DNA of 64,000 nucleotides, from contig JAFURM010000005.1 in assembly GCA_017471925.1 (NCBI GenBank), forward strand, positions 1-64,000, written 5' to 3'. Positions 43,779-53,886 of the stretch are shown here, piece after piece; position 1 is the stretch's first letter; the number at the start of each line of letters is the position of its first letter. The stretch is from Bacteroides sp. Lineage in GTDB: Bacteria > Bacteroidota > Bacteroidia > Bacteroidales > Bacteroidaceae. A model generated the notes under the pieces. That model ran no database searches and was not told the DNA's origin. It saw only the letters and a list, made by a program, of their open reading frames with translations. A program made the translations under genes and the position numbers.

Positions 43779-45344
43779 TTATTGGGTGACGCGCTCCAGC
43801 CATTTCACCATGCCCAGCATCACCAGCATGGAGATGAGGCATACGGCAAAGAAGACAGTCCAACACTGCCAGATGGGCCAGGCGTTATACATCAACGGGC
43901 CAATCCAGAGCAGCAGGTTGCCCAGTGCGGTGGCGGTGAGCCACAAGCCCTGGCACAAGCCAAGCAGATTCTTCGGAGCCACCTTGGAAACGAAGGAGAG
44001 GCCCAGCGGAGAGATGAACAGCTCGGCAACGGTCAGGAAGAAGTAGGTGACGATAAGTACCCACCAATGGGCCTTGGAAACCATCTGGTCGGCAATGGGA
44101 AGTGACTTGTAGGCATCGGCCGAGGGATAACCGTTCAGCAAAGAGAAGACGGCGAGGAACAGGAAGGCCAGGCCGGCAATGAACATACCGATGGCAATCT
44201 TGCGCGGAGTGGAAATCTCCTTGCCACGCTTGGCCAAAGCTCCGAAGATGGCCATGATGATGGGAGTCAGCACAATCACGAAGAAGGGATTGATGGCCTG
44301 CCATACCTCGGGAGCTACGGCAGAAGAATCCACGAAGTCGCGGGCGAAGAACGAGAGCGACATGCCGTTCTGATGGAACGAGAACCAGAAGAAGATGACA
44401 ATGGCCAGTACGGCAAACAGGGCATACATTCTCTGTGTGATTTCCTTGGCCATGGCAGCCTTCTCCTCGGCGGTGTAGCTTACGCTCTGAGCGGCCACTT
44501 TCTTGGCGGGAGTGGGGAACTTCTTCTGGGAAACGAAGAAGATGACCAGCGAGATGAGCATGGCAGCTACCGATGCGATGAAGGAGTAGTGGATGCCCTC
44601 GTTGAAGATTTGCAGGTACTGCTGGCAGGAAGCCGCCATCTCGGAAATGTTACCGCCTGCCTTAACCATCAGTTGCTGGAGGTTGGAGAGGGCTTCGGGA
44701 GTCATGCTTGCCGCATTGTTGATGAAGTCGTGGCAAAGGGCAGGAAGCTGTGCGTTGTACACCAGGTCGTTGGCACCCAACCACCATTGGCGCAGGATGG
44801 GGGCCACGAAAGGGGCAATGAGACCGCCCACATTGATGAACACATAGAAAATCTGGAAGCCAGAGTCGCGCTTGTCCTTGGCAATCTTGTATGCTTCAGG
44901 ACCTTTTTTGGCGGCTTCGGCCTCAAAGTTGTCGTACATCTGTCCCACGATGGCCTGCAGGTTACCCTTGAACAGACCGTTGCCGAAGGCAATCAGGAAC
45001 AGCGCCACGCAGGTGAGCGTGAGCAGCCAGGTGGTGTTGCCCGCTGTGGCAAGGATGGGAATGGAAAGGATGATGTAGCCGGTGGCCATGATGATGAGTC
45101 CCGACTTGATGGTGCCCTTGTAGTTCTGGGTGCGGTCGGCAATCAGACCTCCGACGAGGCTCAATACATAGATTCCGGCATAGAAGCAGGAGTAGATGGT
45201 GCCGCTGACCCCTTCGCTCAGGCCAAATTTAGAACAGAGGAAAAGCACCAGCACGGCATTCATGATGTAGTAGCCGAAGCGCTCTCCCATGTTGCTCAAA
45301 GCTGCTGCTAACAGCCCTTTGGGATGGTTTTTAAACATAGACAA
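43779..45344 (-). CDS. POT-family proton-dependent peptide transporter
   Basis: A 521-residue protein with about 12-14 helices. The N-terminus has the POT motif region NMGERFGYYIMNAVLVLF (the ExxERFGYY signature), and FYVFINVGGLIAPFVAP in helix 5 is the second POT signature region. It imports di- and tripeptides with protons, an expected trait for a gut fermenter. It lies between the DUF4143 ATPase and YbaK genes. The -7 box is at 45383. A second, more distant POT-like protein is at 38744. Confidence 0.9.
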   Translation of the reverse strand: MSMFKNHPKGLLAAALSNMGERFGYYIMNAVLVLFLCSKFGLSEGVSGTIYSCFYAGIYVLSLVGGLIADRTQNYKGTIKSGLIIMATGYIILSIPILATAGNTTWLLTLTCVALFLIAFGNGLFKGNLQAIVGQMYDNFEAEAAKKGPEAYKIAKDKRDSGFQIFYVFINVGGLIAPFVAPILRQWWLGANDLVYNAQLPALCHDFINNAASMTPEALSNLQQLMVKAGGNISEMAASCQQYLQIFNEGIHYSFIASVAAMLISLVIFFVSQKKFPTPAKKVAAQSVSYTAEEKAAMAKEITQRMYALFAVLAIVIFFWFSFHQNGMSLSFFARDFVDSSAVAPEVWQAINPFFVIVLTPIIMAIFGALAKRGKEISTPRKIAIGMFIAGLAFLFLAVFSLLNGYPSADAYKSLPIADQMVSKAHWWVLIVTYFFLTVAELFISPLGLSFVSKVAPKNLLGLCQGLWLTATALGNLLLWIGPLMYNAWPIWQCWTVFFAVCLISMLVMLGMVKWLERVTQ

Positions 45345-45382
45345 TGATGTGTTAAATGGTTATTGATTATTTTGTTTGGATG

Positions 45383-45390
45383 CAAAGATA
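45383..45390 (-). promoter_or_regulatory. -7 box of the POT transporter gene
   Basis: The minus strand reads TATCTTTG, 38 bases before the ATG at 45344. Confidence 0.5.
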
Positions 45391-45453
45391 GGATAAAATC
45401 CGAGAATAGAGAAATTTGGCATTGATAATCCCCCTATCCCTTGCCGATTGTGG

Positions 45454-45930
45454 TCAGTAGAGACGGCACACCACGGCATTGACCATGCGGATGAGGTCGG
45501 CCGGAGCCAGCTTCAGTTGCAGGCCGCGCTGTCCCGCACTGACGTAGATGGCCGGAAACTCCAGGCAGGTCTCGTGGATGTAGGTAGGGAAAGGCTTCTT
45601 CATGCCGATGGAGGTGCAACCGCCACGGATGTAGCCCGTGAGGGGCAGGAGCTCCTTCATGGGGATGAGGTCGCACTTCTTGTTGCCCGACACCTTGGCG
45701 GCCAGCTTCAGGTCTATCTCCTTGTCGCCGGGTATGACGCAGACAAAATGGCCGTTCTTGTCGCCACCGAGCACCAGGGTCTTGAAGACCCGTGCAATGT
45801 CTTCGCCCAATGTGGCGGCAATGTGAGGGGCACTGAGGTCGTTCTCGTCCACCTCATAGGGTATCAGTTCGTAGGGTATCTTGGCCTTGTCCAACAGACG
45901 GGCCGCATTGGTCTTGTTTATCTTCTTCAT
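45454..45930 (-). CDS. ybaK: YbaK/EbsC-type aminoacyl-tRNA deacylase
   Basis: A 158-residue YbaK protein. The conserved catalytic lysine is in ARVFKTLVLGG (about residue 49), and LTGYIRGGCTSIGMKK is the substrate loop. YbaK removes cysteine mischarged onto tRNA-Pro, and the GxCS-type loop matches that subfamily more than ProXp-ala. The start codon overlaps the uvrA stop by four bases (ATGA), so this gene is coupled to uvrA. The exact substrate is inferred from family. Confidence 0.9.
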   Translation of the reverse strand: MKKINKTNAARLLDKAKIPYELIPYEVDENDLSAPHIAATLGEDIARVFKTLVLGGDKNGHFVCVIPGDKEIDLKLAAKVSGNKKCDLIPMKELLPLTGYIRGGCTSIGMKKPFPTYIHETCLEFPAIYVSAGQRGLQLKLAPADLIRMVNAVVCRLY

Positions 45931-48788
45931 ACTTCTTCTTCGTGTGCAGGTTCTTTTCGGGAGGGGAACAGCTCTTCGCGCAAGAACTTGGGGGTGTAGC
46001 CCTTGTCGCTCATGGCCACCTCCTCGGGAGTGCCGTGGGAGAGGAGCACTCCTCCACCCTTTCCGCCCTCGGGCCCCATGTCTATGATGTAGTCGGCCAT
46101 CTTGATGACATCCAGGTTGTGCTCGATGACGATGACCGTGTTTCCCTTGTCCACCAGTCGGTTCAGCACGCCCATCAGCACCCGTATGTCCTCAAAGTGG
46201 AGGCCGGTGGTCGGCTCGTCCAGGATGTAGAGGGTCTTACCGGTGTCGCGCTTGGAGAGTTCCGTAGCCAGCTTCACGCGCTGGCTCTCTCCGCCCGACA
46301 GGGTTGTGGAGGGTTGTCCCAGTTTGATATAGCCCAGTCCGACCTCCTTGATGACCTTTATCTTGTTCACTATCTGCGGCACGTTCTCAAAGAACTCCAC
46401 CGCGCGGTTGATGGTCATGTCGAGCACGTCGGCAATGGACTTGCCCTTGAAGCGCACCTCTAACGTCTCCCGGTTGTAACGTTTGCCGTGACACACCTCG
46501 CAGGGCACATAGACATCGGGCAGGAAGTTCATCTCTATGGTCTTGTAGCCATTGCCCTGGCAGGCTTCGCAGCGTCCGCCTCCCACGTTGAAGGAGAAGC
46601 GTCCGGGCTTGTAACCCCTGATTTTGGCCTCGGGCAGGCCTACAAAGAGGTTGCGGATATCCGAGAACACACCGGTATAGGTGGCCGGATTGGAGCGTGG
46701 CGTTCGTCCTAAGGGTGACTGATCCACGTTCACCACCTTATCTATATATTCCAGTCCCTCTATGCTGTCATAGGGCAAGGGGTCTTGCAGGGAGCGGTAG
46801 AATTTCTGGGAAAGGATGGGTTGCAGTGTCTCATTGATGAGGGTGGACTTTCCGCTGCCCGACACACCGGTGACGCAAATCAGTTTGCCTAAGGGAAACT
46901 CCACGTCCACTCCCTTCAGGTTATTGCCCCGTGCTCCCCTCAGCCACAGGCTGTGCCCGTTGCCCTCGCGGCGTTTGGCCGGCACTTCGATAGCCTGTTC
47001 ACCGTTCAGGTATTGGGAGGTCAGGGTGTGGGTATGCAGCATCTCTCCGGGCGTACCGGCAAAGACCACCTCGCCGCCCATGCGTCCGGCCTTGGGCCCC
47101 ATGTCCACCACATAGTCGGCCGCCAGCATCATGTCCTTGTCATGCTCCACCACGATGACCGAATTGCCAATGTCTCTCAGCTCTTTCAGGGAGCGGATAA
47201 GCCGCTGGTTGTCCCGCTGGTGCAGTCCGATGCTCGGCTCGTCCAGGATGTAGAGCACGTTCACTAACTGTGACCCGATCTGTGTGGCCAAGCGGATGCG
47301 CTGGCTCTCTCCTCCCGAAAGGCTTACGGAGCTGCGATCTAAGGAGAGGTAGTCCAGGCCTACGTCTAACAGGAACTTCAGGCGGGTGCGTATCTCTTTC
47401 AGAATCTCGGCCGCAATCTGCCGCTGCTGGTTGCCCAAGTAGGGGTCTACCTTCATCAGCCAGTTATACAGCTCGCTGATGTCCATGCAGGCCAGCTGAT
47501 AGATGTTCTTGTCGTGGATACGATAGGAAAGGGCCTCCTGGTTCAGACGTGCGCCGTGACACTCGGGACAGGGAGCCGTGCGGGCAAACTGTTCTGCCCA
47601 TTTCTGGGCCGTGGCCGAGGAGTCTTTCTCCTGCAGGAGGCGGATGTACTTCACCACCCCTTCGAAGGTGACGAAATAGTCGGAAGAGGTGCCGATGAGC
47701 GTACTCTTGATTTTCAGTCTTTCGGGCGAGCCATAGAGCACATCGTCTATCGCCTCTTCCGTCAGTTCCTTGACCGGCGTCTTCAGCGTGGCTTCATGCT
47801 TCTCCAACAATGCCTCTATCTGCCAGAATATCATGCTGTTCTTGTATTTGCCCAACGGGACTATGGCTCCTTCGTGGATGGATAGTTCGCGGTTGGGGAT
47901 AATCTTGTCCACATCTATCTGACTGACCATTCCCAGTCCCTTGCACTTGGGGCAGGCACCTTGGGGCGAGTTGAAGGAGAAGTTGTGGGGTGCCGGCTCG
48001 CGGTAGGACAGGCCGGTGACGGGACACATGAGCCGCTTGCTGTAGTGGCGCACATTGCCGCTCTCCACATCCAGAATCATCATCAGCCCGTCGCCCTGGC
48101 GCATGGCGGTGGCCACGGTGTTCTTCAGGCGTATGTCATCCTTGTCGGTAGGCACCAGTTTGTCTATCACCACCTCCACGTCGTGGTTCTTGTAGCGGTC
48201 CAGCCTCATGCCCGGAAGGGCCTCGCGCACCTCTCCGTCCACACGGACATAGAGGTATCCTTTTTTGCGCACCTGTTCGAACAGCTCCTTGTAATGGCCT
48301 TTACGGCTTCGCACCAATGGGGCCAGCACGTTGATTTTACGTCCTTTATACTCCTTCAGAATCAGTTCAAGAATCTGCTCTTCGGTGTACTTCACCATCT
48401 TCTCGCCCGAGATATAGGAGTAGGCCTCGCCTGCCCTGGCATAGAGCAGGCGCAGGAAGTCATAGACCTCGGTCGTGGTGCCCACTGTAGAGCGGGGATT
48501 CTTGTTGGTGGTCTTCTGTTCGATGGAGATGACAGGGCTGAGTCCGGTAATCTTGTCCACGTCCGGTCGCTCCAGATTGCCCAGGAAGTTGCGTGCATAG
48601 GCCGAGAAAGTCTCTATGTAGCGGCGTTGTCCCTCGGCATAGAGGGTGTCAAAGGCCAGGGATGACTTTCCGCTGCCGCTCAGTCCCGTGATGACTGTCA
48701 GGCTGTTGCGGGGAATCTCCACATCAATGTTCTTCAGGTTGTGCACCCGTGCGCCTTCGACGCAGATATATTCGGTTTCTTCTTTCAT
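45927..48788 (-). CDS. uvrA: Excinuclease ABC subunit A
   Basis: A 953-residue UvrA with two ABC ATPase modules: Walker A motifs [16 protein letters not shown] (about 34-49) and [16 protein letters not shown] (about 645-660), two [18 protein letters not shown] signatures, and two zinc fingers (CPxCHG in the first half and [11 protein letters not shown]). It finds bulky DNA lesions and loads UvrB. It is the normal length, so it is the main repair UvrA rather than a short drug-resistance paralogue. It is divergent from the sigma-54 regulator gene. Confidence 0.97.
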   Translation of the reverse strand: MKEETEYICVEGARVHNLKNIDVEIPRNSLTVITGLSGSGKSSLAFDTLYAEGQRRYIETFSAYARNFLGNLERPDVDKITGLSPVISIEQKTTNKNPRSTVGTTTEVYDFLRLLYARAGEAYSYISGEKMVKYTEEQILELILKEYKGRKINVLAPLVRSRKGHYKELFEQVRKKGYLYVRVDGEVREALPGMRLDRYKNHDVEVVIDKLVPTDKDDIRLKNTVATAMRQGDGLMMILDVESGNVRHYSKRLMCPVTGLSYREPAPHNFSFNSPQGACPKCKGLGMVSQIDVDKIIPNRELSIHEGAIVPLGKYKNSMIFWQIEALLEKHEATLKTPVKELTEEAIDDVLYGSPERLKIKSTLIGTSSDYFVTFEGVVKYIRLLQEKDSSATAQKWAEQFARTAPCPECHGARLNQEALSYRIHDKNIYQLACMDISELYNWLMKVDPYLGNQQRQIAAEILKEIRTRLKFLLDVGLDYLSLDRSSVSLSGGESQRIRLATQIGSQLVNVLYILDEPSIGLHQRDNQRLIRSLKELRDIGNSVIVVEHDKDMMLAADYVVDMGPKAGRMGGEVVFAGTPGEMLHTHTLTSQYLNGEQAIEVPAKRREGNGHSLWLRGARGNNLKGVDVEFPLGKLICVTGVSGSGKSTLINETLQPILSQKFYRSLQDPLPYDSIEGLEYIDKVVNVDQSPLGRTPRSNPATYTGVFSDIRNLFVGLPEAKIRGYKPGRFSFNVGGGRCEACQGNGYKTIEMNFLPDVYVPCEVCHGKRYNRETLEVRFKGKSIADVLDMTINRAVEFFENVPQIVNKIKVIKEVGLGYIKLGQPSTTLSGGESQRVKLATELSKRDTGKTLYILDEPTTGLHFEDIRVLMGVLNRLVDKGNTVIVIEHNLDVIKMADYIIDMGPEGGKGGGVLLSHGTPEEVAMSDKGYTPKFLREELFPSRKEPAHEEEV

Positions 48789-48825
48789 TGCATTTTTACT
48801 TAAGTGTCGCAGGTTTGCGTCCGTG

Positions 48826-48833
48826 CAAAAATA
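48826..48833 (-). promoter_or_regulatory. -7 box of uvrA
   Basis: The minus strand reads TATTTTTG, 37 bases before the uvrA ATG. No LexA-like palindrome is evident around it. Confidence 0.5.
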
Positions 48834-48907
48834 CGCTTTTCTCGCCGAATAACCTTCTTGGAGTGCTGTTTTTTGTATTAATGCCCCGTTTATTGGGACA
48901 AAAAGCT

Positions 48908-48915
48908 TACCTTTG
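48908..48915 (+). promoter_or_regulatory. -7 box of the sigma-54 regulator operon
   Basis: TACCTTTG matches the consensus, 36 bases before the ATG. A sigma-54 -24/-12 (GG-N10-GC) match is not obvious here, so the operon itself is likely transcribed by the housekeeping sigma factor. Confidence 0.5.
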
Positions 48916-48951
48916 CCACTCTAATCACTGTTAAAAAGAGAAACTGACGAC

Positions 48952-50298
48952 ATGAAGAAATCGGGAAACATTCTTCTCGTGGACGACAACAAAGGAGTGC
49001 TCAGTGCCCTGCAGCTGTTGCTGAAGCCTCACTTCGAAGAGACTGCCGCCCTCTCCTCGCCTGCCGCACTGCCGGCCCTGCTGCGCGAAAGGGAGTGGCA
49101 AGTGGTGCTGTTAGACATGAACTTCACGGCCGGCATCAACAGCGGCAATGAGGGCCTCTATTGGCTGAGACAAATCAAGAGCCTGTCGCCACGGACGGCT
49201 GTGGTGCTCTTCACGGCCTATGCCGACATCGGGCTGGCTGTGAGAGGCATCAAGGAGGGTGCGGCCGACTTCATCGTCAAGCCTTGGGACAACAACCGCC
49301 TGACGGAGACCCTCTTAGAGGTGGCGGGTCGCCAGCAGAGCAGCAAGAACAGTATGAAGGAGAAGGAGACGGCCGCCAACGAACGGAAGATGTACTGGGG
49401 TGTCAGCCAGGAGATGAACCGCCTGAGAACTCTGGCCGCAAAGGTGGCTGCCACCGATGCCAATATTCTGATAACTGGTGAGAACGGTACCGGCAAGGAG
49501 ATGCTGGCCCGTGAAATCCACGCCTGCTCCTCGCGAAGCAAGCGGGAGATGGTGTGTGTGGACATGGGTGCCATCACCGAGACGCTCTTTGAAAGCGAGC
49601 TTTTCGGCCATGCCAAGGGAGCCTTCACCGATGCCTACAATGACCGCCCGGGCAAGTTTGAGGCCGCTCATGGAAGCACGCTCTTCCTGGATGAAATCGG
49701 CAATCTTCCCCTGCACCAACAGGCCAAACTGCTGACTGTCCTGCAACGCAGGAGCATTGTGCGAGTGGGCAGCAACACGCCGGTTCCTGTAGACATCCGG
49801 CTCGTCTGTGCCACCAACCGCAACCTGGAAGAGATGGTGAAGCAAGGCACCTTCCGCGAAGACCTGCTCTATCGCATCAATACCATCAACCTGGAGATTC
49901 CTGCCCTGCGTCACCATTCCGAAGACATCCTGCCCTTGGCCGAACGCTTCGTGTCCCGCTTCTGCAAGCAGTACGACAAACCGCAGATGACCCTGGACGA
50001 GGAGGCGGCCCAACGCCTGAAGCTGCACTCCTGGCCGGGAAACATCCGCGAACTGGAGCATGCCATAGAGAAGGCGGTCATCATCTGTGACACTCCCTCC
50101 CTGCCTGCCGACCTCTTCGCCCTTCCCCGCAAGGCGATGACATCTCCGGCGGAAAGGGTCTCCACCTTAGAGGAGATGGAGGTGCGGATGATTCGCCAGG
50201 CATTGGAGCAGTGCAAGGGTAACCTCTCGGCTGTGGCCGTCCAGTTGGGCATCACGCGGCAGACGCTCTATAACAAGATGAAGAAATACGGCATATAG
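48952..50298 (+). CDS. Sigma-54-dependent response regulator (NtrC family)
   Basis: A 448-residue regulator. The receiver domain has Asp11/Asp12, phospho-acceptor Asp55 (LLDMNF) and Lys110. The AAA+ domain has Walker A GENGTGKE (176-183) and Walker B TLFLDEIGNL. The sigma-54 contact loop reads GAFTDA (223-228) instead of the standard GAFTGA. A C-terminal Fis-type helix-turn-helix (NLSAVAVQLGITRQTLYNKM) completes it. It should remodel sigma-54 RNA polymerase at target promoters when phosphorylated by the partner kinase two bases downstream. Its targets are unknown. Confidence 0.93.
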   Translation: MKKSGNILLVDDNKGVLSALQLLLKPHFEETAALSSPAALPALLREREWQVVLLDMNFTAGINSGNEGLYWLRQIKSLSPRTAVVLFTAYADIGLAVRGIKEGAADFIVKPWDNNRLTETLLEVAGRQQSSKNSMKEKETAANERKMYWGVSQEMNRLRTLAAKVAATDANILITGENGTGKEMLAREIHACSSRSKREMVCVDMGAITETLFESELFGHAKGAFTDAYNDRPGKFEAAHGSTLFLDEIGNLPLHQQAKLLTVLQRRSIVRVGSNTPVPVDIRLVCATNRNLEEMVKQGTFREDLLYRINTINLEIPALRHHSEDILPLAERFVSRFCKQYDKPQMTLDEEAAQRLKLHSWPGNIRELEHAIEKAVIICDTPSLPADLFALPRKAMTSPAERVSTLEEMEVRMIRQALEQCKGNLSAVAVQLGITRQTLYNKMKKYGI

Positions 50299-50300
50299 TC

Positions 50301-51680
50301 ATGTTCAGAAAATGGGGCTCATATTATCCGGTCAGGCTGCTCGCCACGACACTTTGCGGCATAGCCGTCGGGGTGACGGGAATCATGCTGTGGCAGGAGG
50401 GACAACTTCACGGCACCTTTTCCGAAAAACGTCTCGTCCTTTTCGGCATCTCCCTGCTGCTGCTTGTCGTTGCGGCCTGGTGGCAGTATGCCCTCTACCG
50501 CAGCAATGCCCGCAAGGTGCTCTTCATGCTCGATGCCATAGAGAACAACGACAGTTCCATCCACTTTGGCGAAGAGACGACGAACAGGGATGAGCAGTTG
50601 GTGAACAAGGCACTGAACCGCATGATGCAGATTCTCTGTCACGTGAAGAGCGAGACGGTGCAGCAGGAGAAGTACTATGAGATTATTCTGGACTGCATCA
50701 GCACGGGTGTTCTGGTCATCAACGAGGAGGGAGCGGTCTATCAGAAGAACAACGAACTGCTGCGCCTGTTAGGTATGGAGATTTTCACCCACGTCAGGCA
50801 GCTTGCCCGTGTGGACAACGAACTGATGGAGGCCGTCATGCACTGCCGGCCGGGCAACAAGCTGCAGACCACCTTCAGCAACGAGCGGGGCACCGTGAGC
50901 CTGGCCATCCGCGTCAGCGGCATCACGGTGAAGCAGGAATCCTTGCGCATCCTGGCCGTCAGCGACATCAATAATGAACTGAACGAGAAGGAGATTGAGT
51001 CATGGATCAGGCTGACACGTGTGCTGACCCATGAAATCATGAATGCCGTGACCCCCATCACCTCCCTGAGCGATACGCTGCTGGGGCTGATGCCCTACCC
51101 TGTTGAGACTTCCCGCGATGAAACGGCCGAGGAGCTGCGCAACGGCCTGCAGACCATCAGCAGCACCGGAAAAGGGCTGCTGACCTTCGTGGAGTCCTAC
51201 CGCAAGTTCACCCGCATCCCCACTCCCGAGCCTTCGCTCTTCTACGTGCGGGAGTTCATGGAGCGCATGGCGAAGCTGGCCCGACACAACCATCCCGATG
51301 TCCGCTTGCAGATAGACTTGACCATTGAGCCTGACGACCTGATTCTCCATGCCGACGAGAATCTCATTGCGCAGGTTGTCATCAACCTGCTGAAGAATGC
51401 CATACAGGCCATTGCCTCCTCGGGGATGCCCGAAGGTGAGGGACGCATCGGCATCCATGCCCGCTGTGACGAGAGCGAAGCGGTACTCATTGAAATCTCC
51501 AACAACGGCCCGGCCATACCTCCCGAAGTGGCCGATCACATCTTCATCCCTTTCTTCAGTACCAAGGAGGGTGGCAGCGGCATCGGGCTTAGCATCTCAC
51601 GCCAAATCATGCGCCTCTCAGGCGGCAGCCTCTCTCTGCTTCCCGGCCCGCGCACCACGTTTGTCCTGAAGTTCAATTGA
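50301..51680 (+). CDS. Sensor histidine kinase, partner of the sigma-54 regulator
   Basis: A 459-residue kinase: two N-terminal membrane helices (about 11-30 and 45-64) with a short periplasmic loop of only about 14 residues between them. A PAS-like region follows (CISTGVLVINEEGAVYQKNN), then the HisKA phospho-acceptor His244 (VLTHEIMNAVTPITSL) and the HATPase motifs NLLKNAIQAI and GGSGIGLSIS. The tiny periplasmic loop suggests sensing in the membrane or cytoplasm. It starts two bases after the regulator gene, a tight two-gene operon. Confidence 0.92.
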   Translation: MFRKWGSYYPVRLLATTLCGIAVGVTGIMLWQEGQLHGTFSEKRLVLFGISLLLLVVAAWWQYALYRSNARKVLFMLDAIENNDSSIHFGEETTNRDEQLVNKALNRMMQILCHVKSETVQQEKYYEIILDCISTGVLVINEEGAVYQKNNELLRLLGMEIFTHVRQLARVDNELMEAVMHCRPGNKLQTTFSNERGTVSLAIRVSGITVKQESLRILAVSDINNELNEKEIESWIRLTRVLTHEIMNAVTPITSLSDTLLGLMPYPVETSRDETAEELRNGLQTISSTGKGLLTFVESYRKFTRIPTPEPSLFYVREFMERMAKLARHNHPDVRLQIDLTIEPDDLILHADENLIAQVVINLLKNAIQAIASSGMPEGEGRIGIHARCDESEAVLIEISNNGPAIPPEVADHIFIPFFSTKEGGSGIGLSISRQIMRLSGGSLSLLPGPRTTFVLKFN

Positions 51681-51813
51681 GGATTGACATTTTAGGCACG
51701 GATGACATGAGAACTTGTTTTATACCTGATATGGTTATTCAGACTTGGTTCATAGTTTGTCTTCTTGATGTATATAATATTTATTATTCGACACAACCCT
51801 GTAATGCCGCTGA

Positions 51814-51833
51814 TGTGTCACCTAAATGACACA
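51814..51833. promoter_or_regulatory. TGTGTCA-N6-TGACACA inverted repeat
   Basis: The 7-base arms are exact reverse complements with spacer CCTAAA; one more flanking A/T pair extends them to 8 bp. The centre is about 215 bases upstream of the GH43 -7 box. The same layout recurs at 53742-53761 downstream of the gene. Confidence 0.55.
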
Positions 51834-51884
51834 TGGTATATTATCATTATAATCAGTTTGTTATGACCTATTTTTCGGGCAAGG

Positions 51885-51903
51885 TGTGTCACTTTGTGTG
51901 TCA
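51885..51903 (+). promoter_or_regulatory. Direct pair of TGTGTCA
   Basis: TGTGTCA at 51885-51891 and again at 51897-51903, a 12-base period, so about one helical turn apart. It resembles one half of the inverted element at 51814 placed in tandem. Confidence 0.45.
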
Positions 51904-52014
51904 TTAGCCGCGAAATAAGTGAAAATGTAGAAAAAATTATCCTTATTTGTAAGGAAATCGATAATGGAGCATGAGCAATATCTTGGCACATTTCGATTGA
52001 AAAGAGGGCAAAAG

Positions 52015-52045
52015 TTGGAGGATTGGAGGGTCTTTGCTATCTTTG
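52015..52045 (+). promoter_or_regulatory. Promoter of the GH43 gene
   Basis: TTG (52015-52017), a 20-base spacer, and TATCTTTG (52038-52045), 29 bases before the ATG. Confidence 0.65.
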
Positions 52046-52074
52046 TGCATGAAATGTTGCTAAATCCGTAAACC

Positions 52075-53559
52075 ATGAAAAAGAACTTCTATTTAATGGC
52101 AATGATAGGGGCATTGCTCTCTTGCACAAACCCATTTTCCCAAGATATTCCTGTCCCTGAATATTCCTCACCGAAACTCCTGAACAACAACGGAAATCCA
52201 TTGCTTGACTCCAACTTCAATGCCGACCCTACCGCCGTTGAACACGAAGGAAGGCTATATGTATATGCGACCAACGACCATCAGCAGCTTGATGTCGTAG
52301 GGTCCGAAGGCAATAACGGCTATCAGCATATCCATTCACTGGTGATGATGTCCACGGACGATATGGTGAATTGGACCTTCCACGGATATATAGACGTAAA
52401 AGCCTTGTCTCCTTGGGGAATAGCTTCGTGGGCTCCCTCTGTCACCAAACGGGTAGAGGCCGATGGAAAGACACATTTCTATCTGTACTATTCCAATTGT
52501 GGGGTTGGAGTCGGGATGCTTACAGCCACTTCGCCTGTAGGTCCTTGGAGGGATCCGTTGGGACGAAACGTGGTGGACAAGCAGACTGAAGGCCTGGGAC
52601 ATTGTGGTGCGCCTTTCGACCCCGGTGTGGTGATTGACAATCAGGGCAAAGGCTGGCTTTCCTTTGGTGGCGGTTCCACACAGTTTGGCACGGAGTATAT
52701 CCCGGGAAATGCAAGAATCGTCCGCCTGGCGGACGACATGATGCACTTGGACAGCCCTATCGTGGAAATCAAGGCACCTTATCATTTTGAAGCGAATGAA
52801 TTGAATTTCATTAACGGCACATGGGTATATTCCTACAATACGAGCTGGGTGGAGAGAAAGGAATGGCCATTGGAAACGGCGAAACCGACTATCTGCTGCA
52901 TGAGCTACATGACCAGCCGGACACCGCTTGATACGGACAGTTGGGTGTATCAGGCCAATTATTTCAAGAATCCGATGGATTATGGTTTCCCTCCCAGCAA
53001 TAACCACACCCACCTCCATCAGTTCCAAGGCGAATATTATGTATTCTATCACACGCTTTCCCTGGAAGAGCATCGCCATGGGAAGGGTGGTTTCCGTTCG
53101 GTGTGTGTAGACAAGATAAAGATAGATGAAGAGCATCTGATCATCCACATGGGCGAAGCGACCCGAAAAGGGGTCGATCAGCTGAAGCCATTCAATCCGT
53201 TCGGCTGGGTAGAGGCAGAGACGGTGGCGGCTACCCACAATGTGCGTTTTGTACCTACCGGCCGTCCCGGAGATACTGCTGCCGCTTGCCATGCCGATGG
53301 GCAGATTCTGAAGGTACGTGGAGTGGATTTTCGTTCAGCACCTCGGGAAGTGAGCGTTGTGGTAAGAGGACCGGGCAAGCTGACCGTTCGTTTGGATCAT
53401 CCGAAAAAAGGGCTTGAAATAGCAACTCTTTCGTTTGAAGGCGACGAGTGGAAACAGGTAGACGCTAAAATAGCTGTTCCCATATCGGGGCAGCACGATT
53501 TGTTTTTCATCACCTCGGAAGGGGACTTTCAATTCGACAAGTGGATGTTTGCAGAATAA
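52075..53559 (+). CDS. Glycoside hydrolase family 43 lipoprotein
   Basis: A 494-residue secreted enzyme. The signal peptide ends in a lipobox, ALLSC, with lipidated Cys17, so it is anchored on a membrane surface. The five-bladed GH43 propeller contains the catalytic base Asp51 (NADPTAVE), the pKa-modulating Asp182 (PFDPGVV) and a general acid Glu at 239 or 242 (HFEANELNF). Residues about 370-494 form a CBM6-like carbohydrate-binding domain (GWVEAETVAAT). This architecture suits an arabinofuranosidase or xylosidase acting on arabinoxylan side chains, but the substrate is inferred. No SusC/SusD genes are beside it, so it is outside a polysaccharide locus. Confidence 0.88.
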   Translation: MKKNFYLMAMIGALLSCTNPFSQDIPVPEYSSPKLLNNNGNPLLDSNFNADPTAVEHEGRLYVYATNDHQQLDVVGSEGNNGYQHIHSLVMMSTDDMVNWTFHGYIDVKALSPWGIASWAPSVTKRVEADGKTHFYLYYSNCGVGVGMLTATSPVGPWRDPLGRNVVDKQTEGLGHCGAPFDPGVVIDNQGKGWLSFGGGSTQFGTEYIPGNARIVRLADDMMHLDSPIVEIKAPYHFEANELNFINGTWVYSYNTSWVERKEWPLETAKPTICCMSYMTSRTPLDTDSWVYQANYFKNPMDYGFPPSNNHTHLHQFQGEYYVFYHTLSLEEHRHGKGGFRSVCVDKIKIDEEHLIIHMGEATRKGVDQLKPFNPFGWVEAETVAATHNVRFVPTGRPGDTAAACHADGQILKVRGVDFRSAPREVSVVVRGPGKLTVRLDHPKKGLEIATLSFEGDEWKQVDAKIAVPISGQHDLFFITSEGDFQFDKWMFAE

Positions 53560-53741
53560 TGCAAATGGACCATGCCCTAATGCCGATTGCCTGCAAAACC
53601 TGCACGCACGGTGGTTCGTTGTATCGCATTTTTATCAAAAATACCCCTACTTGAACAGTTTTTTGCGGCTATAGACACAAAAGTGACACACCCTACCCCC
53701 TAAAATGCGCTCTAAAACGCTGTTATTCGTATAGTTACAGA

Positions 53742-53761
53742 TGTGTCATCAAAGTGATACA
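53742..53761. promoter_or_regulatory. TGTGTCA-N6-TGATACA inverted repeat
   Basis: Same architecture as 51814-51833, with one mismatch in the second arm (TGATACA) and spacer TCAAAG. A further TGACACA lies 52 bases upstream (53684-53690). Confidence 0.5.
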
Positions 53762-53837
53762 CTCCGCCTCTACTTTTCCTCTCCCTATCAAGATTTATTG
53801 GTAAATATTTAGAAACACTTTATCTACGCCTAAAACC

Positions 53838-53886
53838 ATCAACTTTCCACTATCAATTATCCACTATTCACTATCGACTATCAACG
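53838..53886. repeat. Short imperfect CACTATC tandem copies
   Basis: A pyrimidine/A-rich run with recurring CCACTAT, CACTATC and ACTATCAA words about every 8-15 bases. It has no coding potential and may be slippage-derived spacer DNA. Confidence 0.4.

Larger units (their letters stand above)
51681..52074. other. Intergenic region with TGTGTCA elements
   Basis: About 390 bases with no gene. It contains a fragment of the dispersed CACGGAT repeat (51695-51708), an inverted TGTGTCA-N6-TGACACA site (51814-51833), a direct pair of TGTGTCA (51885-51903) and the GH43 promoter. Confidence 0.65.

Noticed and set aside
44373..45311. 312-codon plus-strand open frame
   Set aside because: Antisense to the POT transporter; His/Gly/Val-rich composition and no recognisable motif.
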